A stretch of DNA of 64,000 nt. Source: Lentzea tibetensis. Its GTDB lineage: Bacteria; Actinomycetota; Actinomycetes; Mycobacteriales; Pseudonocardiaceae. Below are positions 15,771 to 27,500 of this stretch, one piece after another. The stretch's first letter is position 1; every line of letters begins with the position of its first letter. Location: contig NZ_VOBR01000031.1 of NCBI RefSeq assembly GCF_007845675.1, positions 1 through 64,000 of the forward strand, written 5' to 3'. The notes beneath the pieces were generated by a model. That model made no database searches and was not told the origin of the DNA. It was given only the letters and a program-made list of their open reading frames with translations. Position numbers and translations under genes: made by a program.

Positions 15771-15814
15771 CCGCTGGTCGGAGGCTGGGGACCCCCTATG
15801 TTTTGCGGTCTCCG

Positions 15815-15843
15815 TTGACGCTCTCAGGTGCTGATCGAAGAAT
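15815..15843 (+). promoter_or_regulatory. Candidate promoter for the methyltransferase at 15883
   Basis: TTGACG (15815-15820) and AAGAAT (15838-15843) are separated by 17 bases, the best vegetative-type -35/-10 pair in the intergenic regions. It points towards the methyltransferase and PKS genes. Confidence 0.45.
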
Positions 15844-15882
15844 CGTGTGCACGGAACCGTGATTGATTATCGGGGAGGCGCA

Positions 15883-16605
15883 ATGGCCGGGCTGGACGTC
15901 AGCATCGAAAAGGTCGACTTTGAGAAGGCGTACCAGGACGCGATCGACGCCGGTGCGAAGATGCCGTGGGACATCGGTGCCCCGCAGCCGAAGCTCGTGG
16001 AGCTGGTGAAGGCCGGGGAGATCGGCGACGACGTGCTCGACGTCGGCTGCGGCCTCGGCGACAACGTGATCTACCTGGCCGCGCTCGGGCGGCGGGCGGT
16101 CGGCGTCGACATCGCGCCCAGCGCGGTCCGGCAAGCGGCCGAACGAGCGAAGGCGCAGGGCGTCGACGCCGAGTTCGCGGTGGCTGAGGCGACCAGCCTG
16201 GCTGGCTACGAGGGCCGGTTCGACACGATCATCGACTTCGCGCTCTACCACGGGCTCACGCCGGAGGCGCGGTTCAGCTACATCGACGCGTTGACCCGCG
16301 TCACGAAGCCGGGCGCCAGGCTGCACCTGTTCTGCCACTTCTCGATGGACCGGGGCGACGAGCTGCCTGAGGTCTTCCGGATCACCGAGGCGAGCCTGCG
16401 TGCGACCGTCGGAAAGACGTGGACGGTCACGCACATCGCGCCGACCGACTATTCCGCCGCACTCACCCCGGCGGAGCTGCACAAGGCCGTGCAGTCGATG
16501 GTGCCGACGCAGGAACTCGACGACGCGCGGATGGCCGAGCTTCCCGCTGATGAAGAGGGCCGTGCGGTGGTGAAGGTCTGGCAGCTGACCGCGATACGAC
16601 CGTAA
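15883..16605 (+). CDS. SAM-dependent methyltransferase, class I
   Basis: A 240-residue protein. [16 protein letters not shown] precedes motif [17 protein letters not shown] and the acidic [11 protein letters not shown], then [13 protein letters not shown] and [10 protein letters not shown]. The WDIG-PQP lead-in is typical of a TehB/thiopurine-methyltransferase-like actinobacterial group. I choose ATG 15883 because GGGGAGG (15872-15878) precedes it; the frame is open from 15847 without such a site. It is divergent from the biotin carrier gene and upstream of the PKS genes, separated from them by a strong hairpin (16631-16663). The substrate is unknown; methylation of the polyketide or of a starter acid would both fit its place. 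Confidence 0.83.
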   Translation: MAGLDVSIEKVDFEKAYQDAIDAGAKMPWDIGAPQPKLVELVKAGEIGDDVLDVGCGLGDNVIYLAALGRRAVGVDIAPSAVRQAAERAKAQGVDAEFAVAEATSLAGYEGRFDTIIDFALYHGLTPEARFSYIDALTRVTKPGARLHLFCHFSMDRGDELPEVFRITEASLRATVGKTWTVTHIAPTDYSAALTPAELHKAVQSMVPTQELDDARMAELPADEEGRAVVKVWQLTAIRP

Positions 16606-16630
16606 CCCTTTTTTCTGGTGACCTTCCGGT

Positions 16631-16663
16631 CTTCGCCGCCCCGAACGCGATGGGGCGGCGAAG
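16631..16663 (+). terminator. Perfect 12-bp hairpin between methyltransferase and first PKS gene
   Basis: CTTCGCCGCCCC (16631-16642) and GGGGCGGCGAAG (16652-16663) are perfect complements with a 9-base loop. It lies 26 bases after the methyltransferase stop, with no T-run after it; GC-rich actinomycete terminators often lack one. It may cut or attenuate read-through into the PKS genes. The ATG at 16650 sits in its loop and is therefore an unlikely start. Confidence 0.6.
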
Positions 16664-16739
16664 CCGCGTCGAAAGCCGCTTGATAGCGGGTCTGAATACG
16701 GTCGGCGGGAATGTGTTGCGCCGTCAACGGATAACCGAT

Positions 16740-16745
16740 GAGAGG
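16740..16745 (+). promoter_or_regulatory. Ribosome-binding site deciding the first PKS start
   Basis: GAGAGG lies 9 bases before GTG 16755 and fixes the start of the loading ligase, 35 codons after the first in-frame ATG at 16650. Confidence 0.55.
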
Positions 16746-16754
16746 TGCGGGCTC

Positions 16755-18570
16755 GTGATCCGTGTGGATCTGATTCGACCAGTGACCGAGTTGCTTCGGG
16801 ACAACGCCCGGCGGTTTCCCGAGAAGGTCGCGTTCGTCGATGCTCGACGCGCGGTCGGGTACGCGGAGCTGGAAGCGAGGACCCGCCGGATCGGCGCCGG
16901 ACTGGCGGCGGCCGGGATCGAACGGGGAGACCGGGTCGCGCTCTTCCTGGACAACTCGGTCGAGGTCGTCGAGACCTACCTCGGCATCCTGCGCGCGGGC
17001 GCGATCGCCGTGCCGCTGAACCCGCACTCCTCCGATCACGAGCTCGGCTATCTGCTCGACGACAGCGGCGCCCGCCTGGTCGTCACCGATCCCGCACACC
17101 GCGAGCAGGTGACCCGGACGCTGGCCAGGGGCAGGGACTTCCAGCTCGTCGTCACGCGCACCGACGATCTCTACGAGTCGTGGGCGGCGACCGAGTCCGG
17201 GCAGGAGGCGCGCGACGGGCTGGGCCTCGACGAGCCCGCCTGGATCCTCTACACGTCGGGGACCACCGGCAACCCGAAGGGCGTGGTGTCCACCCAGCGC
17301 AACGCGCTGTGGTCGGTCGCCGCCTGCTACGCGCCGATCCCGTCGCTGTCGGCCGAGGACCGCGTCCTGTGGCCGTTGCCGCTGCACCACAGCCTCGCGC
17401 ACATCGTGTGCGTCCTCGCCGTCACCGCGGTCGGTGCCACGGCTCGGATCATGGGCGGGTTCACGCCGGACGACGCACTGCGGCACCTGCGCGAGGACCG
17501 GTCCACCGTGCTGGTCGGTGTGCCCGCGCTCTACCACCACCTGGAACACGCGGCGCGCGGGCAGCGCTTCGAGGACCTCCGGCTCTGCCTGGTCGGGGGA
17601 TCGGTGACCTCTCCCGATCTCCGTGCGGCCGTGGAGCGGACGTTCGGCGTCCCGCTGCTCGACGCCTACGGCAGCACGGAGACCTGCGGTGCGATCACCA
17701 CGGGCGGCCTCGCGGTGCCGGGCCTCACCGTGCGCCTCGTCGACGACGCGGGCACCGACGTGCCCAGCGGCACCGAGGGCGAGGTCGTCGTCGGCAGCCC
17801 CGGCGTCGCGCTCGGCTACCACGAGCAGCCCGAGGCCACCGCCGAGGTGTTCCGCGACGGCTGGTACCACACCGGGGATCTGGCGCGGCGCGACGAGAAC
17901 GGCTACCTGACGATCACCGGTCGCCGCCGCGAGCTCATCATCCGCGGCGGCGAGAACGTCCACCCGGCCGAGGTCGAGGACGTGATCCGCAAGGTGCCCG
18001 GCGTCGCCGACGTCGCGGTCGCCGGCCGCGCGCACGACGTGCTGGGCGAGGTGCCGATCGCTTACGTCGTGCCGGGCGACGAGGACCTCGACCCGGCCGC
18101 GGTCTTCGCCACGTGCCGCGAGTTCCTCGCGTTCTTCAAGGTGCCCGAGGAGATCTGCGCGATCGACGAGATCCCGCGCACCCCGTCGGGGAAGATCAAA
18201 CGGCACCTGCTGGCCGAGCGGCCCGCGCGACTGCTCGCCACCGCGGACACCCGGCACGAGTTCGCGCCGGCGGCACCCGCGGCCGACAACGAGATCACCG
18301 CCGCGCTGCGCGAGCGGCTGGAGGGCACCGACGACCTCGCGTTCCTGATCGAGCTGATCCGTCGTGAGCTCGCGGAGCTGTGCGATGCGGGAAAGGCTCG
18401 TCCGGACACCGCTTTCCGGGCGCTGGGACTCACCTCCGTCACCGCCGTCGAACTGCGCAACCGGCTGACCGCGGCCACCGGACTGGAGCTGCCCGCGACC
18501 GTGGCGTTCGACCACCCGAACGCGGGTGCACTGGCCGAGCACCTGAGGGCGGAGCTGCTCGGCCTGCGCC
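16755..18570 (+). other. Loading module: acyl-CoA ligase (adenylation) domain + ACP
   Basis: The ligase shows the AMP-binding core [11 protein letters not shown] (from 17250), [36 protein letters not shown] and the catalytic Lys region [11 protein letters not shown], so all steps of acyl-AMP formation look intact. The following ACP (about 18340-18560) has [13 protein letters not shown], where DSL of the extender ACPs is TSV; the serine is kept (near 18435). No KSQ, ER or amidotransferase domain is present. The unit activates a free carboxylic acid and loads it on its own ACP. Confidence 0.88.
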
Positions 18571-21500
18571 CGAGCGTGCTGCCCGCGGTGCGGGTCACCG
18601 GATCACGTGAACCGATCGCGGTGGTCGGCATCGGCGTGCGCCTACCGGGTGGGGTGGCATCGCCCGAGGACCTGTGGGATCTGCTGGCGAACGGTCGCGA
18701 CGTCATCGGTGACTTCCCCGATGACCGCGGCTGGGACGTCGACGCTCTCTACGACCCAGATCCGCACGCGCCGGGCAAGTCCTACACCCGCCGAGGCGGG
18801 TTTCTCGCCGACGCCGCGGAGTTCGACGCGGGGTTCTTCGAGATCTCACCGCGTGAAGCGCTGGCGATGGACCCGCAGCAGCGGCTCCTGCTGGAGACGT
18901 CGTGGGAAGCGCTGGAGCACGCCGGGATCGACCCGGCTTCGCTGCGCGGCACGGACGTCGGTGTCTACACCGGACTCATGAACCAGCACTACGGCACCGG
19001 GCGGGTGCCGGAGAGCGTCGAGGGCGTGCGGGCGATGGGCACCGCGACCAGCGTCGCCGCGGGCCGCGTCGCGTACGTGCTCGGCCTGCGCGGACCCGCG
19101 GTCGTGGTGGACACGGCCTGTTCGTCGTCGCTCGTCACGCTCCACCTCGCCGCGCAGGCCCTGCGGTCGGGGGAGTGCTCGATGGCGCTGGCGGGCGGCG
19201 CGACCGTGATGAGCACGCCGGAGTCCTTTGTGGACTTTTCACGGCAACAGGCGCTGGCCGCGGACGGCCGGTGCAAGGCGTTCGCCGACAGCGCGGACGG
19301 CACCGCGTGGGCCGAGGGCGCGGGCGTGCTGGTGCTGGAGCGGTTGTCCGACGCGCGGCGGAACGGGCACCAGGTGCTCGCGCTGCTGCGGGGGTCGGCG
19401 GTGAACCAGGACGGTGCGTCGAACGGGCTCAGCGCGCCGAACGGTCCCGCGCAGCAGCAGGTGATCCGGCAGGCGCTGGCGAACGCCGGCCTGACCGCGG
19501 CCGACGTGGACGCCGTCGAGGCGCACGGCACCGGCACGGCGCTGGGCGACCCGATCGAGGCGCAGGCGATCATCGCGGCCTACGGTCACGACCGCGCGCA
19601 GCCGCTGTGGCTGGGATCGTTGAAGTCGAACATCGGTCACGCCCAGGCGGCCGCGGGCGTCGCCGGCGTGATCAAGATGATCCTGTCGTTGCGGCACGGC
19701 GTGCTGCCGCGGACGCTGCACGTGGACGCTCCGTCGTCGAAGATCGACTGGTCCTCCGGCGCGGTCTCGCTCCTGACCGAGCAGCAGCACTGGCCCGAGC
19801 ACGGCCGCCCGCGCAGGGCGGGCGTGTCGTCGTTCGGCGCCAGCGGTACCAACGCTCACGTCGTGCTCGAACAGGGTGACGCGGTCGCGCCGGCCGAAGG
19901 CACTGCGGCGACGACAGCACTCCCGATCGCGGTGTCGGGACGGAGCCGGGAGGCGTTGCGGGACCAGGCCGCGCGGTTGCGCGACGTGCTGAGCGACCAG
20001 GACGTGGGCGAGCTCGGCCGGGCACTCGTGTCGGACCGCACCGCGTGGGAACACCGCGCCGTGGTGCTCGCGGAGAGCATCGACCAGGCCGTGGCCGGGC
20101 TGGGCGTCGTCGCCGAGGACGGTTCGGCGCCGGACGTGCTGACCGGGGTCGCTGACGCGGACGGCAGGACGGTCTTCGTCTTCCCCGGCCAGGGCGCGCA
20201 GTGGGACGGCATGGCGCGCGGGCTGTGGGCCGCGGACGAGGTGTTCGCGGAACGCATGGAGGAGTGCGCGCGGGCGCTGGCGCCGCACGTCGACTGGTCG
20301 CTCGCGGACGTGGTCAACGGTGTGGCCGGCGCGCCGGGATACGACCGGGTGGACGTGCTGCAGCCCGTGACGTTCGCGGTGATGGTGTCGCTGGCCGCGG
20401 TGTGGCAGGCGCACGGCGTGCAGCCGGACGCGGTCGTCGGGCATTCACAAGGGGAACTGGCCGCGGCGTGTGTCGCCGGTGCGCTCCCGCTCGAGGACGC
20501 CGCCCGGATCATCGCGTTGCGCAGCAAGGCGATCGCCGCCGGACTGACCGGACGCGGCGCGATGCTGTCGGTGGTGGCGCCGGAGCCGGTCGTGCGGGAC
20601 CTGGTGGCGCCGTGGGAGGACCGGCTGTGGATCGCCGCGGCCAACGGACCCGACGCGACGACCGTCTCCGGTGATCCGGACGCGCTGGTCGAGTTCGAGG
20701 CCGTGCTGTCCGGCAAGGCGATGCTGCGCTGGCGGCTGCCCGGTGTCGACTTCGCCGGGCACTCCGGCCACGTCGAGAGCATCCGCGACGAGCTGTTGCG
20801 CGCGTGCGAGGGAATCACGCCGCGCACGAGCCGCATTCCGTTCTACTCGACGGTGACCGGCGAGGTGCTGGACACGAGCGGCCTGGACGCGGAGTACTGG
20901 TACCGGAACCTGCGTCAGACGGTCCGGTTCGGTGCGACCACCGAGGCGCTGGCCGCGGCGGGGCACGGAGTTTTCGTCGAGGTCAGCACGCATCCGGTGC
21001 TGACCTCGAACATCCAGGAGATCGCGCGCGACGCCGTGGTGTGCGGCACGCTGCGCCGGGACACCGATGACCGGGCGCGGTTCGTGCGGTCGCTCGCGGA
21101 GCTGTTCACCCGCGGTGTGCCCGTCGACTGGGACGCGCTGCTGCCCGCGCGGACGCGGCGTCTCGCGTTGCCCACCTATGCGTTCCAACGCGATCACTAC
21201 TGGCTGCCCAGCGCGGCCACCGGAGACCCGGCCGCGATCGGGCAGGCCGAGGCGTCGCACCCGTTGCTGGGTGCCGTGGTCGAGACACCGGAGTCCGGCG
21301 GCGTCGTGCTGACCGGCAGGTTGTCTCCCGCGGCGCAGCCGTGGCTGGCCGACCACGTCGTGTCCGGTGTGCCGACGGTGCCGTCGTCCGCGCTGGTCGA
21401 CCTCGTCGTGCACGCGGGTGACCAGGTCGAGCACCCGGTGCTGGACGAGTTCGTGATCGAGAGCCCGATCGTCCTGCCGGACAACGGGTACGTGCGGGTG

Positions 21501-24500
21501 CAGGTCGCGGTCGGCGGCGCCGACGGGTCCGGCAGGCGCGCGGTGTCCGTGCACGCCAAGGCGGACGCCGGGCCGTGGATCCGGCACGCGACCGGTTTCC
21601 TGAGCGCGGGCGCCACCGTCGGTGGTGATCCGCTGCCGTGGCCGCCCGATGGTGCGCGGGCGGTCGAACCCGCCGAGCACTACGCGGCGCTCGCCGACCG
21701 GGGCGTCGGGCACGGCCCGGCGTTGCGGTGCCTGGAGAAGGTGTGGGTCCGCGGTGACGAGGTGTTCGGCGAGGCCCTGCTGCCGGAGCGGATGGACTCG
21801 GCGGGTTACGGCGTGCATCCGGCGTTGCTGGAGACCGCCGTGCAGCTGGTGCCCGCGGAACGGGATGCCGTGCCGGTGTCCTGGCAGCGGGTCGTGCTGC
21901 ACGCGTCCGGTGCGACCTCGGTCCGGATCCGCCTGGCGGACAACGGTGTTGAGCTGACCGACGCGGACGGCAGGCCGGTGCTGACCGTCGGTGCGCTGGC
22001 GGCCGCGCCACTGGTGGCCGCTCGTCAGGACGACGCGCGGGACGCGTTGTTCGCGATCGACTGGGTGCCGTTCACCGGTGCGCGCGGCAGGACCGCGGCG
22101 TCGGGCTGGGTGCAGTTCGAGGTGCGGCCAGGCGATGTCGACGACGTGCGACGGGTGCGGCTGGCGCTCGGCGAGGCGCTGGCGGCCCTGCGGGAGTCCG
22201 GTCAGGAACGCCTCGTGGTGATCACCCGTGACGACACCGATCCGGCGGTCACCGCGGTGTGGGGTCTCGTGCGCGCCGCGCAGACGGAGAACCCGGACCG
22301 GATCATGCTGGCCGATCTCGGGCCGGACGGTCACCTCGACTTCGACCTCGACGCGCTCGCGGCCGCGGACGAGTGGCAGGTGTCCGTGCGCGACGGCCGG
22401 GTGTGCGTGCCCCGGCTGGTTCGCGCCGCGCACGAGCCGTCGTCCGGTGAGGTGCTCGATCCTGCGGGCACGGTGCTGGTCACCGGTGGCACCGGCACGC
22501 TGGGCGCGCTGATCGCCCGGCACGTGATCACGAACCACGGCGTGCGCAGTCTCGTGCTGGCGTCACGTCGCGGACTCGAAGCCCCTGGTGCCGCTGAACT
22601 TCAGGCCGAGCTCTCGGAGCTGGGCGCGCGGGTCGAGATCGTGGCCTGTGACATCGCCGAGCGCGACCAGGTGCGGGCACTGCTGTCGTGCGCGCCCGCC
22701 GACGCCCCGCTGACCGCGGTGGTGCACACCGCGGGTGTGCTGGACGACGGCGTCGTCACCGCACTCACCCCGGAACGCTTCGACGCGGTGCTGCGCCCGA
22801 AGGCCGACGCCGCGGTGCACCTCGACGAGCTGACCCGCGGTCTCGGCCTGGCCGCCTTCGTGTTGTTCTCGTCGGCGTCCGGCGTGTTCGGCAACGGCGG
22901 GCAGGGCAACTACGCGGCCGCCAACACGTTCCTCGACGCCGTCGCGGTGCGCAGGCGTGCCGCGGGTGAGGCCGCGGTGTCCCTCGCCTGGGGTTACTGG
23001 GGGCAGACGAGTGCGCTGACCAGCGGCCTCGGCCAGGCGGACATGGCCAGGATGGCCAGGCAGGGCATGAAACCGCTGGGATCCGCGCAGGGGGTGGTGC
23101 TGTTCGACCTCGGCCTCACGTCGTCTCGCGCGACGCTGGTGCCCGCCGCGCTGGACGTCGCGGCCCTGCGCCGGATGGCGGCGACCGGGCCGGTGCCATC
23201 GGTGCTGCGCGGTCTGGCGGGACGTGGTCGCAGCACGGCGAGGGCAGCGACCGGACTGGCCGCCAGGCTCTCCGGGCTGGCCGAGCCGAAGCAGCTGGAC
23301 CTGCTGGTGGACGTCATCAGCGCGGAAGCCGCCACCGTGCTGGGTGGCGGTCGTGATCTGGTGCGGCGCACGCGGGCGTTCAAGGAGATGGGGTTCGACT
23401 CGCTCACGGCGGTCGAGCTGCGCAACCGGCTGAACGCGGTGACCGCGCTGCACCTGCCGACCACCCTGGTCTTCGACTACCCGAATCCGGCCGCGCTGGC
23501 CGCTCACCTGAGGGCCGAGCTGGTCGGGACGACCGCAGGGCCGGTGACGGCGGTCGCGTCGACGGTGACGGCTGAGCCGATCGCGGTGGTGGGCATCGGT
23601 GTCCGGCTGCCCGGCGGTGTGTCGAGTCCCGAGGAGCTGTGGGAGCTGCTGGCGCGTGGCGGTGACGTGATCGGCGACTTCCCGGCCGATCGCGGCTGGG
23701 ACGCCGACGCCGTGTACGACCCGGATCCCGACGCGCCGGGGAAGTCCTACTCGCGCAGCGGCGGGTTCCTCTCCGGTGTGGCCGACTTCGACGCCGGGTT
23801 CTTCGGGATCTCGCCGCGTGAGGCGCTGGCGATGGATCCGCAGCAGCGGTTGTTGCTGGAGACGTCCTGGGAGGCGCTGGAGCGCGCCGGGGTCGATCCG
23901 GCCGCGTTGCGCGGCGAAGCGGTCGGTGTCTACACCGGACTGATCAACAACAACTACGTCGGCATTCCCGGTATCGGCACCGAGCTGGACGGGCATCTGC
24001 TCACCGGTGGTGCCTCGAGCGTCGCCGCGGGCCGGGTGTCCTACGTGCTGGGTGTCGAGGGTCCTGCGGTCACGGTGGACACGGCGTGTTCGTCGTCGTT
24101 GGTGGCGATTCACCTGGCATCGCAGGCTTTGCGGTCCGGTGAGTGCACGATGGCGCTGGCGGGCGGCGCGACCGTGATGGTGACCTCGGATCCGTTCATC
24201 GAGTTCTCCCGGCAACGCGGGTTGGCCGTGGACGGCCGGTGCAAGGCGTTCGCCGACGGGGCCGACGGCACCGGCTGGGGCGAGGGTGTCGGCGTGCTCG
24301 TGCTGGAGCGGCTGTCCGACGCGCGGCGCAACGGCAGGCGGATTCTCGGGCTCGTGCGGGGATCGGCGATCAACCAGGACGGTGCGTCGAACGGCCTGAC
24401 GGCGCCGAACGGTCCGTCGCAGCAGCGGGTGATCAGGCAGGCGCTGGCCAACGCCGGTGTGTCCGCCGCCGAGGTCGACGCGGTCGAGGCGCACGGGACC

Positions 24501-27500
24501 GGCACCACCCTGGGTGATCCGATCGAGGCGCAGGCGTTGATCGCGACCTACGGCCAGAACCGCGCCGAGCCCCTGTACCTGGGGTCGTTGAAGTCCAACG
24601 TCGGCCACCCGCAGGCCGCGGCCGGGGTCGCGGGCGTGATCAAGATGCTGCTGGCGATGCGGCACGGCGTGCTGCCGCCGACGCTGCACGTCGACGCGCC
24701 GTCGTCGAAGATCGACTGGTCGGCCGGATCGGTCTCGCTGGTCACCGAGGCGGCCGACTGGCCGTCGACCGGACGTCCGCGCCGCGCGGGAGTCTCGTCC
24801 TTCGGGGTCAGCGGTACCAACGCTCACGTCGTTCTCGAGGAAGCGCCTCCGGTCGTCGACGTCGAGGTGACGCCTGCCCACGAGACGGCATTGCCCGTTG
24901 TGGTGTCGGCGCGTTCCACGGCTGCCCTGCAGGGGCAGGCGGCGCGACTGGCGGACTTCGCCGAGGACTCGAGTGCCTGTCTGACCGAGATCGCGGGAAC
25001 GCTGGCAGGGCGATCGTCCTGGGAGTACCGCGCCGTGGTCGTGGCCGAGGACCGCGCCGAAGCCGTTGACGGTCTGCGGGCGCTGGCCGAGGGGCGTTCT
25101 GCGTCGAGTGTGGTGTCGGGCGTGGCTGACGTGTCGGGCAAAACCGTCTTCGTCTTTCCCGGGCAGGGCGCGCAGTGGGTGGGGATGGCCCGTGGGTTGT
25201 GGGCCGCTGATCCGGTGTTCGCCGCGCAGATGGCTCGGTGTGAGCAGGCGTTGGCTGCCGTTGTCGACTGGTCGTTGGCCGATGTGGTGCACGGTGTTGA
25301 CGGTGCGCCGACGATTGACCGGGTTGATGTGGTGCAGCCGGTGTCGTTCGCGGTGATGGTGTCGCTGGCCGAGGTGTGGTGTTCCCGCGGGGTGACTCCG
25401 GACGCCGTGGTCGGGCATTCGCAGGGTGAGTTGGCAGCCGCGTGTGTGGCCGGTGCGTTGTCGTTGGAAGACGCTGCGCGGATTGTGGCGTTGCGCAGCA
25501 AGGTGATCGCGGCGGAGCTGGCCGGCCGGGGCGGCATGATGTCGGTCGCCGAGCCGGTGGATCGGGTGGCCGAGCGTCTGACCGGCCGGGTGGAGATCGC
25601 CGCGGTGAACGGACCCGAGTCGGTGGTCGTCGCCGGTGATCCGGACGCCCTCGACGAACTGCGGCAGCGGTGCCTGGACGACGGTGTGCGGGCTCGGTTG
25701 ATCCCGGTGGACTACGCGTCGCACACGTGGCACGTGGACGCGATTCGTGAGCGGCTGGCGGAGTTGCTGGGCGGCATCGCTTCGAGTGCACCGGTGGTTC
25801 CATGGCTGTCCACTGTGGACTTCGAGTGGGTCGATGGGCCGGTCGACGCCGGTTACTGGTACCGGAACCTGCGGCAGCGGGTCCGGTTCGCGGACGCCAT
25901 CGGCCTGCTCGCGAACGAGGACTTCGGCGTGTTCGTCGAGGTGTCGAGCCATCCGGTGCTCACGTCGAGCATGCAGGACGTGGTCGGCACGCGCGGCGTG
26001 ATTTGCGGGACGCTGCGCCGCGACCAGGACGAACCGCGGAGGCTGCTCCAGTCGCTCGCCGAGCTGCACGTGCGCGGTGTTGCGGTCGACTGGGCGCTGC
26101 CCGCGGGCCGGGTCGAGCTGCCCACGTACGCGTTCCAGCGGGAGCGGTACTGGCTGACGCCGCCCGCCGGTGCGGGTGACCTGAGCGGGGTGGGGCTCGC
26201 CGGCACCGGGCACCCGTTGCTGGGTGCGGTGGTCGAGTCCCCGGACGGCGTGCTGCTGAGCGGGCGGATCTCACTCGGCACGCACGGGTGGCTGGCCGAC
26301 CACGCGGTCTCGGATGTCGTCATCGTGCCCGGCACCGCGCTGGTCGAGATGGCGATCCACGCCGGTGACCAGGTGAACCACCCGGTGCTGGACGAGCTCG
26401 TCATCGAGACGCCGCTGCGACTCGCGGAGGGCGACGTGCTGCGGCTGCAGGTCGCGGTGAGCGACGCGGACGCGACCGGCAGGTGCCCGGTCACCATCCA
26501 CTCGCGGCCGGACCGCGAGACGGGTGAGTGGACCCGGCACGCGACCGGCTTCCTCGCCGCGGGCTCCGCCGCCACCGGAGCGGACCTGACCGCGTGGCCG
26601 CCGCGAGACGCGGCGCCGATCGAGCTCAGCGAGTTCTACGACGAGCTGGCCGGCCGCGGCTACCACTACGGCCCGGCGTTCCGCGGGCTGACGGCCGCGT
26701 GGGTGCGCGGCGAGGAGATCTTCGCGGAGGTCGGTCTCCCCGAAGGCGTGGACGCGGCGGGTTTCGGCATCCACCCGGCGCTGTTCGACGCCGCGTTGCA
26801 CGCCGGAGCAGTGACCACAGTGGACAGTGCGTCCGCCGACGAGAGCCAGGTGGCGCTGCCGTTCGCCTGGAACGGCGTCGTGCTGCGGGCGACCGGCGCC
26901 ACCTCGGTGCGGGCACGGGTGGTGAACCACCCGGACGGCCTGCGACTCGACCTGGCCGACCCGCTCGGCGAACCGGTGCTGTCGATCTCCGCGCTGGTCA
27001 CGCGAGCGACTCCGCTGGCGCAGCTCGGCGAGAGCCGCGACCGCGAGGTGCTGTACGCGGTCGACTGGACGCCGCTGCCGCTGGAGCTCACCGACACCGC
27101 CGGCGTGGTCGTCACGAATGTTCAGGACCTCACGGCGTTGCCGGAAACGCCGCCGTGGCTGGTGCTGCCGGTCGACGGCACCGAACTGGTCCGCGACGCG
27201 TTGTCGCGGGTGCTGGCCGTGCTGCAGGAAGTGTTGGCAGACCCGAGGTGGAGCTCGACCCGGCTGGCGGTGTGGACCCGCGGCGGTGTCGTGGCCAAGC
27301 ACGGTGACGTGGTGGATCCGGCGGTCGCGGCCGTGTGGGGCCTGGTCCGGTCGGCGCAGACCGAGTGCCCGGAACGGGTGCTGCTGGCCGACGCGGACAC
27401 GCTGCTGGGGCTCGACGTGGTGGCCGCGGCGGGGGAGTGGCAGGTCGCGATCCGCGACGGGATCGCGTACGCGCCCCGGCTCGCCCGCGCGGGCGGCGGC

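Noticed and set aside
16650-16754. ATG 16650 as the PKS start
   Set aside because: It lies in the loop of a perfect hairpin, has no ribosome-binding site, and the 35 extra residues are unlike ligase N-termini; GTG 16755 has GAGAGG.
16449-18542. A 697-codon minus-strand frame across the loading module
   Set aside because: It is an antisense shadow of the ligase and methyltransferase genes.
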